Source: Gemmatimonadota bacterium (GTDB taxonomy: Bacteria; Gemmatimonadota; Gemmatimonadetes; Longimicrobiales; Gaopeijiaceae). Taken from it: 38,195 nt of DNA. Location: assembly GCA_007121775.1 (NCBI GenBank), contig SKJY01000118.1:1-38195 (forward strand), read 5' to 3'. Below are positions 1 through 8,502 of the stretch, piece after piece. The notes under the pieces are model-generated. The model searched no databases. It saw nothing but the letters and a program-made list of their open reading frames with translations, and had not been told where the DNA came from. Within the stretch, counting starts at the first letter, position 1; each line of letters begins with the position of its first letter. The position numbers and the translations under genes are program-made.

Positions 1-18
1 AAGGGCTGTACCCCGACT

Positions 19-1404
19 GTGCTGGTTCCCGGCTCCACCTCATTCCCGGCTCGCTTGCTCCTGATCCTGGTCACGGCCGTCGTACTCAAGGCATGCGCCG
101 GCGGGGACGGAGACATGGCCCGGACCGACGAGGGAGCCGAAGCCATGGGCCCTTCCGCAGCCTCCACCCCCACCCCGCCCCCCGTCACTGACGGGGAGGT
201 CCGGGTCTTCGCAGCACCTCTCCTCTGGGATGGGACGGGGGCGGCACCGGTTTCGGACGCTGTGGTCGTCACTCGGGGAGGCCGCATCGAGGCGGTGGGG
301 CCCCGGGGTGATGTGGCGATTCCCGCCGGAGTCGAGGAGATCGCCCTGGGTGGAGCATTCGTCATGCCGGGCTTCGTCAACGCCCATGGCCACGCCGCCG
401 GTGTTCGCGGTGCCGAGAGCGGATCTCAGCACTACACCCAGGAGAACCTCCTCCGGCAGTTGGCCCTCTATGCCCGCTACGGAGTGACCACCGTGGCCAG
501 CATGGGCGGCGATGGCCCCGAGGCGGTGAGGCTCCGGGATGGGCAGGATCGCTCCGACCTGGCCCGGGCTCGCATCTATCTGGCAGGCCGCATCCTGACG
601 CCCGGATCGCCGGAGGAGGTTCCGGAGCAGTTCGAGCGGCTGGCCGGCATGGAGGTGGACTGGGTGAAGTTCCGGGTGGATGACTTCCTGGGGCGAGGCA
701 CCGCCATGGACCGGGAGACGTACTCGACTCTCATCCGAGAGGCTGAGTCCCGGGGGATCCCCACCGCCGTCCACATGGTGAATCGGGAGCACGCCCAGGG
801 ACTGGTGGAGGAAGGCGCCGCCATCCTGGCCCACTCGGTGCGCGACGAATTGGTGGATGACGCCTTCGTGGCGGCGGTGGCGGAGCGCGGCGTCTGTCTG
901 ACCCCCACCCTGACCCGGGAGCTGTCCACCTTCGTCTACCGGGAGCGCCCGACCTTCTTCGACGATCCCTTCTTCCTGGCGGAGGCGGATCCCGAAGTGA
1001 TGGCAGCGCTGGAAGATCCAGCCCGGCAGGAGGCCATGCGGGAGAGTGAGTCGGCCCGCTGGTTCGAGGCTCAGCTACCGGTGGCTATGGAGAACCTCCG
1101 CCGGATCCACGAGGGAGGGGGGCTCGTGGCCATGGGCACGGATTCAGGTCCGGTGGGCCGCTTCCAGGGGTATTTCGAGCATGTGGAGATGGAGATGATG
1201 GTGCAGTCCGGGATGTCGGAGGAGGCGGTGCTCCTGAGCGCAACCGGCGACGCGGCCCGGTGCCTGGGTCTTGAGGGGACACTCGGGACCCTCATTCCCG
1301 GGGCGTGGGCCGACCTGGTGGTGCTGGAGGCGGACCCTCGGGACGACATCCGGAATACCCGCCGCCTCCGCTCCGTCTGGGTCTCTTCGAATCGGGTTCG
1401 GTGA
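19..1404 (+). CDS. Amidohydrolase-family lipoprotein (imidazolonepropionase/prolidase-like metal hydrolase)
   Basis: This is a 461-residue secreted or lipid-anchored metal-dependent hydrolase of the amidohydrolase superfamily; the substrate is unknown. The N-terminus carries a hydrophobic segment ending in a lipobox (LKAC, Cys26), so the protein probably sits in the envelope. An HxH metal pair lies in the strand-1 motif GFVNAHGH (residues 123-125). A lysine in DWVKFRVDD near residue 215 could be the carbamylated bridging residue. Histidines follow in AVHMVN and LAHS, and the late metal aspartate is in MGTDSG, the usual order for this family. The start is a GTG. The frame stays open to the window edge, so a slightly earlier start cannot be excluded, although the signal sequence fits this one. 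It may be cotranscribed with the TPR lipoprotein that follows 40 bases later. Confidence 0.85.
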   Translation: MLVPGSTSFPARLLLILVTAVVLKACAGGDGDMARTDEGAEAMGPSAASTPTPPPVTDGEVRVFAAPLLWDGTGAAPVSDAVVVTRGGRIEAVGPRGDVAIPAGVEEIALGGAFVMPGFVNAHGHAAGVRGAESGSQHYTQENLLRQLALYARYGVTTVASMGGDGPEAVRLRDGQDRSDLARARIYLAGRILTPGSPEEVPEQFERLAGMEVDWVKFRVDDFLGRGTAMDRETYSTLIREAESRGIPTAVHMVNREHAQGLVEEGAAILAHSVRDELVDDAFVAAVAERGVCLTPTLTRELSTFVYRERPTFFDDPFFLAEADPEVMAALEDPARQEAMRESESARWFEAQLPVAMENLRRIHEGGGLVAMGTDSGPVGRFQGYFEHVEMEMMVQSGMSEEAVLLSATGDAARCLGLEGTLGTLIPGAWADLVVLEADPRDDIRNTRRLRSVWVSSNRVR

Positions 1405-1444
1405 CCGTGGCTGGGAGTCGGCAGGGGGGGATGGTTTTCAGATC

Positions 1445-2515
1445 ATGGGAGACGGAGTGATGGCACCGAGAGGGATGGCACTGAGAGGGACGGTCCGGTG
1501 GGGGACGGTGATGCTCGCGGTCATTCTCCTGGCAGGATGCGGCGACGACGGGGACGTCCGATCCGGTGGTGAGTCGCCTCCGGTCAGCGAGGGGGCAACC
1601 GACCTGGCCCACGGAGAGGGGGACGGAGTTCGGGGGGAAGGCGAACCTCTGGTCCCTGGCGCCCAGGCTCGATCCTTCCTGGGTGAGGCCCTCTTCCCGC
1701 CACCCCTCGACCCGGAGTTCCGGGAGGAGCAGACCCTGGAGTTGGAGGCGGCCCGGACGACGCTGGAAGCGGACCCGGACGATCCTGAGCCCTGGATCTG
1801 GGTGGGACGTCGGCAAGCCTACCTGGGGGAGTACCGGGAGGCCATCGAGACCTTCACCCAAGGTCTGGAGCGGTTCCCCGAAGATGCCCGGTTCCTCCGA
1901 CATCGGGGGCACCGGTACCTGACCGTCCGAGAGCCGGCCTGGGCCGAGGCGGATCTGGCGGAGGGGCTCCGCTTGGTAGAGGGTCAGCCCGACGAAATCG
2001 AGCCCGACGGACTTCCCAACCCCCAGGGGATCCCCCTCAGCACCCTCCACTTCAATCTCTGGTACCACCTGGGACTTGCCCGCTACCTGCAGGGCGACTG
2101 GCAGGGTGCGGTGGAGGCGTTCCGTGGGTGCATGGAAGTATCGGACAACCCGGATCTGCAGGTGGCTACCTCCTACTGGCTGTACCTTGCCCTCAACCGA
2201 GCCGGACGGAGTGACGAAGGGGCCGCCCTCCTGGCGGATCTCCCGGCAGATGAAGATGTCATCGAGAATGCCAGCTACCTCTACCTTCTGCGCCTCTTCG
2301 CCGGGGAGGTGGATGGGGCGTCACTTCGGGACCAGGAGGGGGCCGGCACCCTGGGTGGAGTCACGGTGCGATACGGAATCGCAGCCTTCCACCAGATGCA
2401 GGGGCGGGAAGACCAGGCCCGGGCTGTGATGCACGAGGTCCTGAGCGAACCCCGGCATTGGCCTGCCTTCGGGTATCTCGCCACCGAGGCGGAGGTGGCG
2501 CGCCGCGGCTGGTGA
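1445..2515 (+). CDS. TPR-repeat lipoprotein
   Basis: The ORF track opens at 1271, but that would overlap the amidohydrolase, and the extra residues look like a frame shadow. From the ATG at 1445 the protein is 356 residues with a hydrophobic stretch ending in LLAGC (Cys32), a lipoprotein signal. ATG 1460 and ATG 1475 are in-frame alternatives, and 1460 has GGAG close upstream. The body holds degenerate tetratricopeptide helices (WVGRRQAYLGEYREAIETFTQGLERFP, then YHLGLARYLQGDWQGAVEAFRGC), so it is probably a protein-protein scaffold facing the periplasm. No catalytic motif is visible. The neighbouring lipoprotein amidohydrolase suggests a shared envelope role, which is inference only. Confidence 0.8.
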   Translation: MGDGVMAPRGMALRGTVRWGTVMLAVILLAGCGDDGDVRSGGESPPVSEGATDLAHGEGDGVRGEGEPLVPGAQARSFLGEALFPPPLDPEFREEQTLELEAARTTLEADPDDPEPWIWVGRRQAYLGEYREAIETFTQGLERFPEDARFLRHRGHRYLTVREPAWAEADLAEGLRLVEGQPDEIEPDGLPNPQGIPLSTLHFNLWYHLGLARYLQGDWQGAVEAFRGCMEVSDNPDLQVATSYWLYLALNRAGRSDEGAALLADLPADEDVIENASYLYLLRLFAGEVDGASLRDQEGAGTLGGVTVRYGIAAFHQMQGREDQARAVMHEVLSEPRHWPAFGYLATEAEVARRGW

Positions 2516-2578
2516 GGGGCTGGGGTGGTTCGGGGTGCCGACCGAAGGTGGGCGCCGCCGCCCCGTTGTCCCCGGACG

Positions 2579-2601
2579 TTGTTTGTACATAAATTCAAGT
2601 A
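2579..2601 (+). promoter_or_regulatory. AT-rich promoter with imperfect palindrome overlapping the MarR start
   Basis: An AT-rich island in very GC-rich surroundings runs directly into the marR ATG. TACATAAATTCAAGTA (2586-2601) is an imperfect 16-base palindrome in which six of eight base pairs match. A -10-like ATAAAT (2589-2594) lies 17 bases after TTGTCC (2566-2571), which would put the transcript start at or next to the start codon. This is the size and AT character expected of a MarR-family operator, so autorepression is likely. The promoter assignment is inference. Confidence 0.5.
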
Positions 2602-3122
2602 TGAAAAAAACCAATCAGAACGGTCGTCATGGCGACGAAGCTGCTCAGGCGCTGGCCCGGAGGCTTCACCGTGCCACTCCCTTTCGGGCTCCCGGTCAGT
2701 GGGTGGGGATCTCCCTCCTCCGGAATGCGGACCTCCTGCGGCGACGCCTCACCCAGGTGGTGGGTCAGGAGGGTGTGACGCTACAACAGTACAACGTTCT
2801 CCGGATCCTCCGGGGTGCAGGCGAAGAGGGCCTCCCCACCCTCTCGGTGGCGGAGAGGATGATTGAACGGACCCCGGGGGTAACCCGCCTCCTGGACCGT
2901 CTTGAGTCCCGGGGCTGGGTAGAGCGTGAGCGTTCCGCGGTGGACCGAAGACAGGTAATGGCCCGGATCGCACCGGAGGGCCGCGCCCTCCTGGAGCGGT
3001 TGGATGCCCCCCTGGCCCGGGCCGAGGACGAGGCCTTCGCAGGCCTGGACCCGGAGAGCCTGGGGCAGCTGGGTGGATTGCTGGAAGAGGTTCGCCGTTC
3101 CCTGGAAGAGGCGGAGCGTTAG
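2601..3122 (+). CDS. MarR-family winged-helix transcriptional regulator
   Basis: The product is 173 residues, a normal MarR length. Dimerisation helix 1 (WVGISLLRNADLLRRRLTQVV) is followed by the winged helix: TLQQYNVLRILRGAG, then recognition helices SVAERMIERTPGVTRLLDRLESRGWVERERS, then the wing DRRQVMARIAPEGRALL, and a C-terminal dimer helix. I moved the start from 2535 to ATG 2601 because the 22 upstream codons lie in the promoter-like AT-rich patch and encode no family feature. There is no Shine-Dalgarno sequence before ATG 2601, so the mRNA could be leaderless. Such proteins usually repress themselves and a neighbouring detoxification or efflux gene. Here the only downstream candidate is argJ, 96 bases away, so the regulon is unclear. 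Confidence 0.88.
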   Translation: MKKTNQNGRHGDEAAQALARRLHRATPFRAPGQWVGISLLRNADLLRRRLTQVVGQEGVTLQQYNVLRILRGAGEEGLPTLSVAERMIERTPGVTRLLDRLESRGWVERERSAVDRRQVMARIAPEGRALLERLDAPLARAEDEAFAGLDPESLGQLGGLLEEVRRSLEEAER

Positions 3123-3218
3123 CTTTCCGGGGATCGGCGATCGGATGGTCGGTTCACCGGGGCTCGGCCACCGGGGAAGCCACCGGTCTTCCAGCCTTCC
3201 CCTCCACCGGAGATTCCC

Positions 3219-4388
3219 GTGCTTCTGGATGAAGTCCGCCTCCCTCGGGAGTTCGTCTGCGCCGGCCGCGCCATCGGGATGCGGACGGATCCCACCTCGC
3301 CGGATCTGGCTCTTTTCCACTCCCTGACTCCCGCCGCCTCCGCAGGCCTCCTGACGCGGAACCACTTCCCCGGCGCGCCCATTCTTCTGGCCCGGGAGCG
3401 GCTGGCGGTGGGGCGTCTCCGGACGGTGGTGGTGAACGCCCGGGTGTCCAACGTGGCCACGGGCGAAGCCGGACTCCGGGATGCCAGGGAGATGGCTGAG
3501 TTGGCGGCTACGGAGACCGGCGTGTCTCCCGATGAGGTGCTGGTGGGGTCCACCGGCATCATCGGTCGACGCCTCCCCATGGAGCTGATCCGGAAGGGGA
3601 TCCGGGGGATGGCCGGGGAGTTGGGCTCCGACCCGTGGCCGGCCGCCCGGGCCATCATGACGACGGATACCCATCCGAAGGTGGTGACGGCAGAGGTGGA
3701 GGGAGCCACTCTGACGGCGGTGGGGAAGGGTGCCGGCATGGTGTCCCCCAACCTGGCCACCATGCTGGTGTACCTCTTCACCGATGCCGAGCTGTCGGCT
3801 TCCTCACTGGATCGCATGCTCCGGCAGGCGGCGGCGGCTTCCTTCCGGATCCTCTCCATCGATACGGACACCAGCACCTCGGACATGGTGGTGGCGCTGG
3901 CCAACGGCGCCGCCGGGCCGGTGCCGGAAGAACCCTTCCAGACTGCCCTGGACCAGGTGTGCCTCCGGATGGCGGAGTTGGTGGCCAGAGACGGGGAGGG
4001 GGCCACGAAACTTATCCGGGTGGTGGTTTCAGGCGCCGTGGATGCCGATGAGGCACACCGCATTGCCCGAAGCGTGGTAGATAGCCCCCTGGTGAAGACC
4101 ATGGCCTACGGGGCAGACCCCAACGTGGGCCGACTCCTCATGGCCGTGGGGAAGTGTGTGACCTGCAGGGTGCTTCCCGAGCGGGTCGGGATCACCCTGC
4201 AGGGAGTCGAGGTGATCCGGGAGGGTATGCCGGTGGAGTTTCCTGCAGACCGGGTGCGTGAACTCCTGGGCGGGGATCCGGTAGAGATCCGGGTGGAACT
4301 TGGCTTGGGGTTGGGAGAGGGGGCGGCGCTGGGGTGCGATCTCACCGAGGGATACGTGGAAGAGAACGCTGCCTATGCCTCATCGTGA
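3219..4388 (+). CDS. argJ: ArgJ-family glutamate/ornithine N-acetyltransferase, divergent
   Basis: ArgJ moves the acetyl group from N-acetylornithine to glutamate in the cyclic arginine pathway and self-cleaves before a nucleophilic threonine. The 389-residue length fits. The cleavage region is present as GKGAGMVSPNLATML, with Thr181 as nucleophile, and the oxyanion-hole turn is GSTGIIG (about 110-116). The C-terminal GCDLTEGYVEENAAY also matches. Two normally rigid motifs differ: VVNARVSNVATG replaces the usual NSGNANACTG type, and SIDTDTSTSD replaces the D-G-D type. No other arginine gene is nearby. It could therefore be a working ArgJ from a divergent phylum or a paralogue with another acyl donor or acceptor. 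The GTG start is preceded by CCGGAG about six bases upstream. Confidence 0.82.
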   Translation: MLLDEVRLPREFVCAGRAIGMRTDPTSPDLALFHSLTPAASAGLLTRNHFPGAPILLARERLAVGRLRTVVVNARVSNVATGEAGLRDAREMAELAATETGVSPDEVLVGSTGIIGRRLPMELIRKGIRGMAGELGSDPWPAARAIMTTDTHPKVVTAEVEGATLTAVGKGAGMVSPNLATMLVYLFTDAELSASSLDRMLRQAAAASFRILSIDTDTSTSDMVVALANGAAGPVPEEPFQTALDQVCLRMAELVARDGEGATKLIRVVVSGAVDADEAHRIARSVVDSPLVKTMAYGADPNVGRLLMAVGKCVTCRVLPERVGITLQGVEVIREGMPVEFPADRVRELLGGDPVEIRVELGLGLGEGAALGCDLTEGYVEENAAYASS

Positions 4389-4622
4389 CTTCCGCCCTGA
4401 CCAACGCGGCTTGTGCACCTTGGTTCCTTCCCCCGGAACGGCTCTCAGTGTATCTTCACTTGCTGCGGCACCCCCTGGCGGGTCGTGTGTACACCCGCAA
4501 CCGGACACCGGAGATTGTCGCTGAGCCAGCCTGGAGCCCTTCCCATGGGAACGGTCCGGAGCGTGGCCTCACCCGGGTTCCGAGAACCAAACTGCCACCC
4601 AGAACGGAAGGACACTGGACAC
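4389..4622. other. Intergenic region upstream of the sulfocyanin gene
   Basis: This 234-base gap has no convincing ORF; the track's upstream extension of the copper protein has no family features. It contains a 6-bp inverted repeat, GCGGGT...ACCCGC (4478-4498), enclosing the palindrome GTGTACAC. I could not identify a convincing -35/-10 pair. Confidence 0.4.
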
Positions 4623-5210
4623 ATGCGAATCAAGACTCTGACTGTCGCGCTCTTTGTTGGTCTGGGCCTCGTTGCCTGCGGTGACGCCGACGCGCCTCCC
4701 GCCGATGCGCCTGACGCTCCCGCTCCGGCTACTGAAGAGCCCGCCGTCGCTCCGGGCGAACTGCACACGCCTGACTGGTTCGTGGTCGACCACGACGCCG
4801 GCACCGTGCAGATCGATCTGGTCGCCGGAAGCACTTCGGCGAACAACTACTGGAACTTCCATGGTCTGGCCGGCGGCGCCGGTGAGATCGTTGTGCCCCT
4901 TGGCTATGAGGTTTCCCTCACCCTCATCAACCAGGATCCCAACATGGGTCACTCGGTGGGTGTGGGCGAGATCCAGAGCCCCTGGCCCAACTCGTTTGCC
5001 CAGGTGGAGCCGGTCTTCGCCGGTGCTGTGACCTCCAACCCCACCTCCATGACCGAGTCCACCCTGCCGGGTGAGAGCGAGACCATCACCTTCGTGGTGG
5101 ATCAGGCCGGTGAGTTCGGTCTCATCTGCTACGTGGTCGGTCACGCCGCTTCCGGGATGTGGATGCCCTTCACCGTCTCCGAGGACGGTGAGGCTGGATT
5201 CCGTAGCTGA
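4623..5210 (+). CDS. Sulfocyanin-like blue copper lipoprotein
   Basis: This is a 195-residue envelope cupredoxin, probably an electron carrier. The signal ends in a lipobox (GLVACGD), followed by an Ala/Pro/Asp-rich linker and one cupredoxin domain. The type 1 copper ligands are recognisable: His in NMGHSVGVG, then Cys-His-Met in LICYVVGHAASGMWM, an arrangement typical of sulfocyanin (SoxE-type) proteins. The start is ATG 4623 because it begins the signal peptide and has GGAAGGA about ten bases upstream; the longer ORF from 4413 is an artefact. It appears monocistronic and is closed by a strong hairpin. In other organisms sulfocyanins serve terminal oxidases, but no oxidase gene is in this window. 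Confidence 0.88.
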   Translation: MRIKTLTVALFVGLGLVACGDADAPPADAPDAPAPATEEPAVAPGELHTPDWFVVDHDAGTVQIDLVAGSTSANNYWNFHGLAGGAGEIVVPLGYEVSLTLINQDPNMGHSVGVGEIQSPWPNSFAQVEPVFAGAVTSNPTSMTESTLPGESETITFVVDQAGEFGLICYVVGHAASGMWMPFTVSEDGEAGFRS

Positions 5211-5232
5211 GTTTCAGGTTAGCGGGATATCG

Positions 5233-5289
5233 CCCGGCCTAGGCCGGGTGGTTGCGGCCGCGTCGCCTCCAGGCGGCGCGGCCGTATTT
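5233..5289 (+). terminator. Double hairpin terminator after the sulfocyanin gene
   Basis: Two hairpins lie in tandem. The first is a perfect 16-base palindrome, CCCGGCCTAGGCCGGG (5233-5248). The second has a 13-bp stem with one G-U pair (5255-5267 with 5272-5284), a TCCA loop, and TATTTC after it. The second fits a rho-independent terminator with a short U-poor tail. Confidence 0.7.
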
Positions 5290-5386
5290 CGTTGTGGCCG
5301 GCAAGACCATACGTTGGGCTGCGTGATTGTCTTCCCCCGGCCCGGCACCGACCTGAGCCGGGCTCCCCCTACCAGGAGGTGACGCC

Positions 5387-7306
5387 GTGGGCCAGCACTT
5401 CGACCAGTCCGATCTCCGGCCCGAGGCGATTCGGACCTTCACCAAGGCGATCCTCCGGGATCTCCGGGCTCTGGAGCAACTCCTGGAAGAGGGACAGATT
5501 GAGGACGATGTGCAGCGCTTCGGGGCGGAGCAGGAGGTCTTTCTCACCGGGCGGGGGTGGCGTCCCGCCCCTGCGGCGCTCAAGGTCCTGGAGCGCCTGG
5601 GCGGAGACCCATATACCACGGAGCTAGCCCTCTTCAATCTGGAGTTGAACCTCCCTCCCATGCGCCTGGAGGGGAACAACCTCAGACGGATGGAGGAGGA
5701 GCTGGACCGTCGGCTGGCGGCGCTGCGGGCGGCGGCCCGGGCCGAGGGTGCGGAGGTGGTTCTCACCGGTACCCTCCCCACCCTGGCCAAGTCGGATCTC
5801 TCCCTGGACCAGATCACACCCAAGGCCCGCTATTATACCCTGAACGAAGCCCTGAACCGTCTCCGTGGCGGCGAATGGCAGCTCAGGATCGAAGGATCCG
5901 ACGAGATCATTCTCCGTCACGACTCGGTCATGCTGGAGGCATGCAACACCAGTTGTCAGATCCACCTCCAGGTGGGGGCCGACGACTTCGCAGCCGTCTA
6001 CAATTCGGCGCAGCTCATCATGGCTCCGGTCCTGGCGGCGGCGGTGAACTCACCCCTCCTCTTCGGTCGGCGTCTCTGGGCAGAGACTCGGATTGCCCTC
6101 TTCCAGCAGTCGCTGGATACCCGGGCGGCTACTCCCTACGTGCGGGATCTGGCTCCCCGGGTCCGCTTCGGTGACCGGTGGCTCCAGGGCAGTGTGACCC
6201 AGCTCTTCGAGGAGGACCTGGCTCGCTTCCGGGTCCTCATGGCCGGGCCGGTGGATGAGGACCCCTTCGAGGCCATGGCGGAGGGGCGCCCCCCCAAGCT
6301 CCAGGCCCTTCAGCTCTACAACAGCACCCTTTATCGTTGGAATCGGCCCTGTTACGGAATCAGTGACGGGCGCCCGCACCTGCGGATCGAATGCCGTGCG
6401 CTCCCGTCTGGACCCAGCGTGGTGGATGAGGCGGCCAATGCGGCCTTCTGGATCGGACTGACCCTGGGGGCCCTGGATCGTTATGGCGACCCGGCGGTCC
6501 GGATGGACTTTCGGGATGTGAAGTCCAACTTCCTGGCTGCGGCCAGACATGGGCTCAATGCCGGTCTCCGCTGGATCGACGGGCGGACCACCGGGGCGGC
6601 CCCCCTCATTCTGGAGACGCTACTTCCCCTGGCACGACAGGGGCTCGAGCAGGTGGGGATCGACATGGCGGACGTGGACCGCTACCTGGGCATCATCGAG
6701 GAACGGGTCGAGTCGTGCCAGACCGGGAGCGAGTGGACGCTCCGGTCGCTGGCCATGATGGAGGGGACCGGAACCCAGGCCGAGCGCCTGGCGGCGGTGA
6801 CTGCAGCCACCGCTCGTCGCCAGGAAGAGGGCGAGCCGGTCCACCGGTGGGCCCCGGCCCGGCTTGAGGAGGCCGGTGGATGGACCCATACCTACCTGCG
6901 GGTGGAGCAGTATATGACCACGGACCCTGTGACGGTGAACGAGGACGAACTGGTGGACCTGGTGGCCTTCGTCATGGACCGAGAGAAGATTCGCCACATT
7001 CCGGTGGAAGATCGGGATCACCGGCTGGTGGGGGTCGTCTCGTACCGAGCCCTTCTCCGCCATCTGGCTGATCCAGCAGCCCGGGAATCTGATGAGGCGT
7101 CGCCGGTGAAGAACATCATGGAGCGAAACCCGCTGACGGTTGCACCCGATACTCTGACACTGGAGGCCATCGACCTCATGCGGGACCGGGCCGTGGCCTG
7201 CTTGCCTGTGGTCCGGGAGGGTAAACTGGTGGGACTCATTACGGAAAGGGACTTCATGCCCATTGCCTACGAGCTTCTGGAGGAACGGCTGCGGCACGGC
7301 GAATGA
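5387..7306 (+). CDS. GCS2-type carboxylate-amine ligase fused to two CBS domains
   Basis: The 639 residues split into a glutamate-cysteine ligase 2-like ATP-dependent ligase (about 40-500) and a C-terminal pair of CBS domains (about 508-632). The ligase shows GAEQEVFL near residue 48, ELALFNLELNLPP, and the substrate strand HDSVMLEACNTSCQIHLQV, all characteristic of GCS2-like proteins. The CBS units begin at YMTTDPVTVNEDE and IMERNPLTVAPDTL and probably bind an adenine nucleotide as an energy sensor. True glutathione synthesis is doubtful, as no gshB is nearby, so the ligated amine is unknown. The GTG start follows an excellent AGGAGG about seven bases away. The stop overlaps the next gene by four bases (ATGA), implying translational coupling to the deacylase. 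Confidence 0.85.
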   Translation: MGQHFDQSDLRPEAIRTFTKAILRDLRALEQLLEEGQIEDDVQRFGAEQEVFLTGRGWRPAPAALKVLERLGGDPYTTELALFNLELNLPPMRLEGNNLRRMEEELDRRLAALRAAARAEGAEVVLTGTLPTLAKSDLSLDQITPKARYYTLNEALNRLRGGEWQLRIEGSDEIILRHDSVMLEACNTSCQIHLQVGADDFAAVYNSAQLIMAPVLAAAVNSPLLFGRRLWAETRIALFQQSLDTRAATPYVRDLAPRVRFGDRWLQGSVTQLFEEDLARFRVLMAGPVDEDPFEAMAEGRPPKLQALQLYNSTLYRWNRPCYGISDGRPHLRIECRALPSGPSVVDEAANAAFWIGLTLGALDRYGDPAVRMDFRDVKSNFLAAARHGLNAGLRWIDGRTTGAAPLILETLLPLARQGLEQVGIDMADVDRYLGIIEERVESCQTGSEWTLRSLAMMEGTGTQAERLAAVTAATARRQEEGEPVHRWAPARLEEAGGWTHTYLRVEQYMTTDPVTVNEDELVDLVAFVMDREKIRHIPVEDRDHRLVGVVSYRALLRHLADPAARESDEASPVKNIMERNPLTVAPDTLTLEAIDLMRDRAVACLPVVREGKLVGLITERDFMPIAYELLEERLRHGE

Positions 7307-8502
7307 ACAGGGTTTTGTGCGATGTCAACGGACCACTTCCCGGCCCGACCCTGGTGGGGCTCGGGGGTATGCACGGCAACGAGCCGGCGGGGATCCGTGC
7401 CCTTGAGGCGGTGGGTGGCGCTCTGAAGGATGAGGGCCTCCTCCGGGGGCGGTTTGTCGGGTTGGCCGGGAATCTTCCGGCTCTGGAAGCGAAGGTCCGC
7501 TTCCTGGACCGGGACCTGAACCGGATCTGGGATAAGGAAGAGATGGACCAGGGCTCCGAGGTGGAGCAGAGGGACGCACTTCGCCTCGAACTGAGGCGGA
7601 TTCGGGACGAGGCCGAGGGTCCCGTTCATCTGGTGGATCTCCACACCACCTCAGGTGACGGTCCTCCATTCACCGTGCTCGGCGACACCTTGGCCAATCG
7701 GGCCATGGCTCTGGCCATCCCGGTGCCCATGGTGCTGGGTCTGGCGGATGCCCTTCCTGGAACCCTCATTGACGCCCAGGATGCCGCCGGTATGGCATCC
7801 ATCGCCTTCGAAGCCGGTCAGCATGAGGATCCCCTCTCCGTGGACCATAGCCAGGATGCCCTCTGGCTCCTGCTGGGTTGGCTGGGGATGATCTCTCGGC
7901 GGGAACTCCGCACCGGTGAACCCCGCCGGCGTCTGACCCGGGCAACCCGCGGGTTCCCGGGTGCGGTGAGACTTGTCCATCGTCATGCGCTGGGGTCCAG
8001 CAGCGAGTTTCGGATGAAGGCCGGCCTTCGCTCCTTCGAGGCCATCCGTCGGGGGCAGGTGCTGGCCGAGGAGGATGGGGGTGTGGTGCGGGCGCCCGCG
8101 TCCGGCCATATCCTGCTTCCCCTCTACCAGACCAGTGGAGACGACGGGTTCTTCGTGGGGCGTCCCATCGGCCAGTCCTGGCTCCGGGTGTCGGAGACGC
8201 TCCGGCGCCGGAGGGTTGAACGCTGGCTGCGCTTCCTCCCCGGCATTCTGCCGGATCCGGATCCTGGTCCAGGAGGGGCCGCCGCATTCCGGGTTCACCC
8301 GATGATCCGGAAGATCTTCTTCCCATCCCTCTTCCGTCTCCTGGGGTACCGGGCCACGCCCCTGAAGGATGGTCGATACCTACTGGTCCGGCGCTCCGAG
8401 CCGGAAGAGGTGGAGCTTCCTGCCCTCCAGGGTGAGGCGGATTCCGGCAACGATATAACCGCTACCCCTTCCTCCCCCACAACCGCGAGTCGGGATGTCT
8501 GA
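7303..8502 (+). CDS. Succinylglutamate desuccinylase/aspartoacylase (AstE/AspA) family zinc hydrolase
   Basis: The 399-residue protein belongs to the M14-like AstE/AspA family, which removes acyl groups from amino acids. The first zinc ligands are His and Glu of GGMHGNEPAG, the third is His in VHLVDLHTTSG, and the substrate arginine motif is DRDLNRIW. A C-terminal beta-rich domain (about 245-320) contains EEDGGVVRAPASGHILLP, as in family members with a biotinyl-like hammerhead. The gene overlaps the preceding ligase by four bases and the following regulator by eight, so all three are one operon. A ligase making an amide next to a hydrolase cleaving an N-acyl amino acid suggests one small-molecule conjugate is made and broken here. 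That link is inference. It lacks the neighbours expected for arginine succinyltransferase catabolism. Confidence 0.85.
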   Translation: MNRVLCDVNGPLPGPTLVGLGGMHGNEPAGIRALEAVGGALKDEGLLRGRFVGLAGNLPALEAKVRFLDRDLNRIWDKEEMDQGSEVEQRDALRLELRRIRDEAEGPVHLVDLHTTSGDGPPFTVLGDTLANRAMALAIPVPMVLGLADALPGTLIDAQDAAGMASIAFEAGQHEDPLSVDHSQDALWLLLGWLGMISRRELRTGEPRRRLTRATRGFPGAVRLVHRHALGSSSEFRMKAGLRSFEAIRRGQVLAEEDGGVVRAPASGHILLPLYQTSGDDGFFVGRPIGQSWLRVSETLRRRRVERWLRFLPGILPDPDPGPGGAAAFRVHPMIRKIFFPSLFRLLGYRATPLKDGRYLLVRRSEPEEVELPALQGEADSGNDITATPSSPTTASRDV

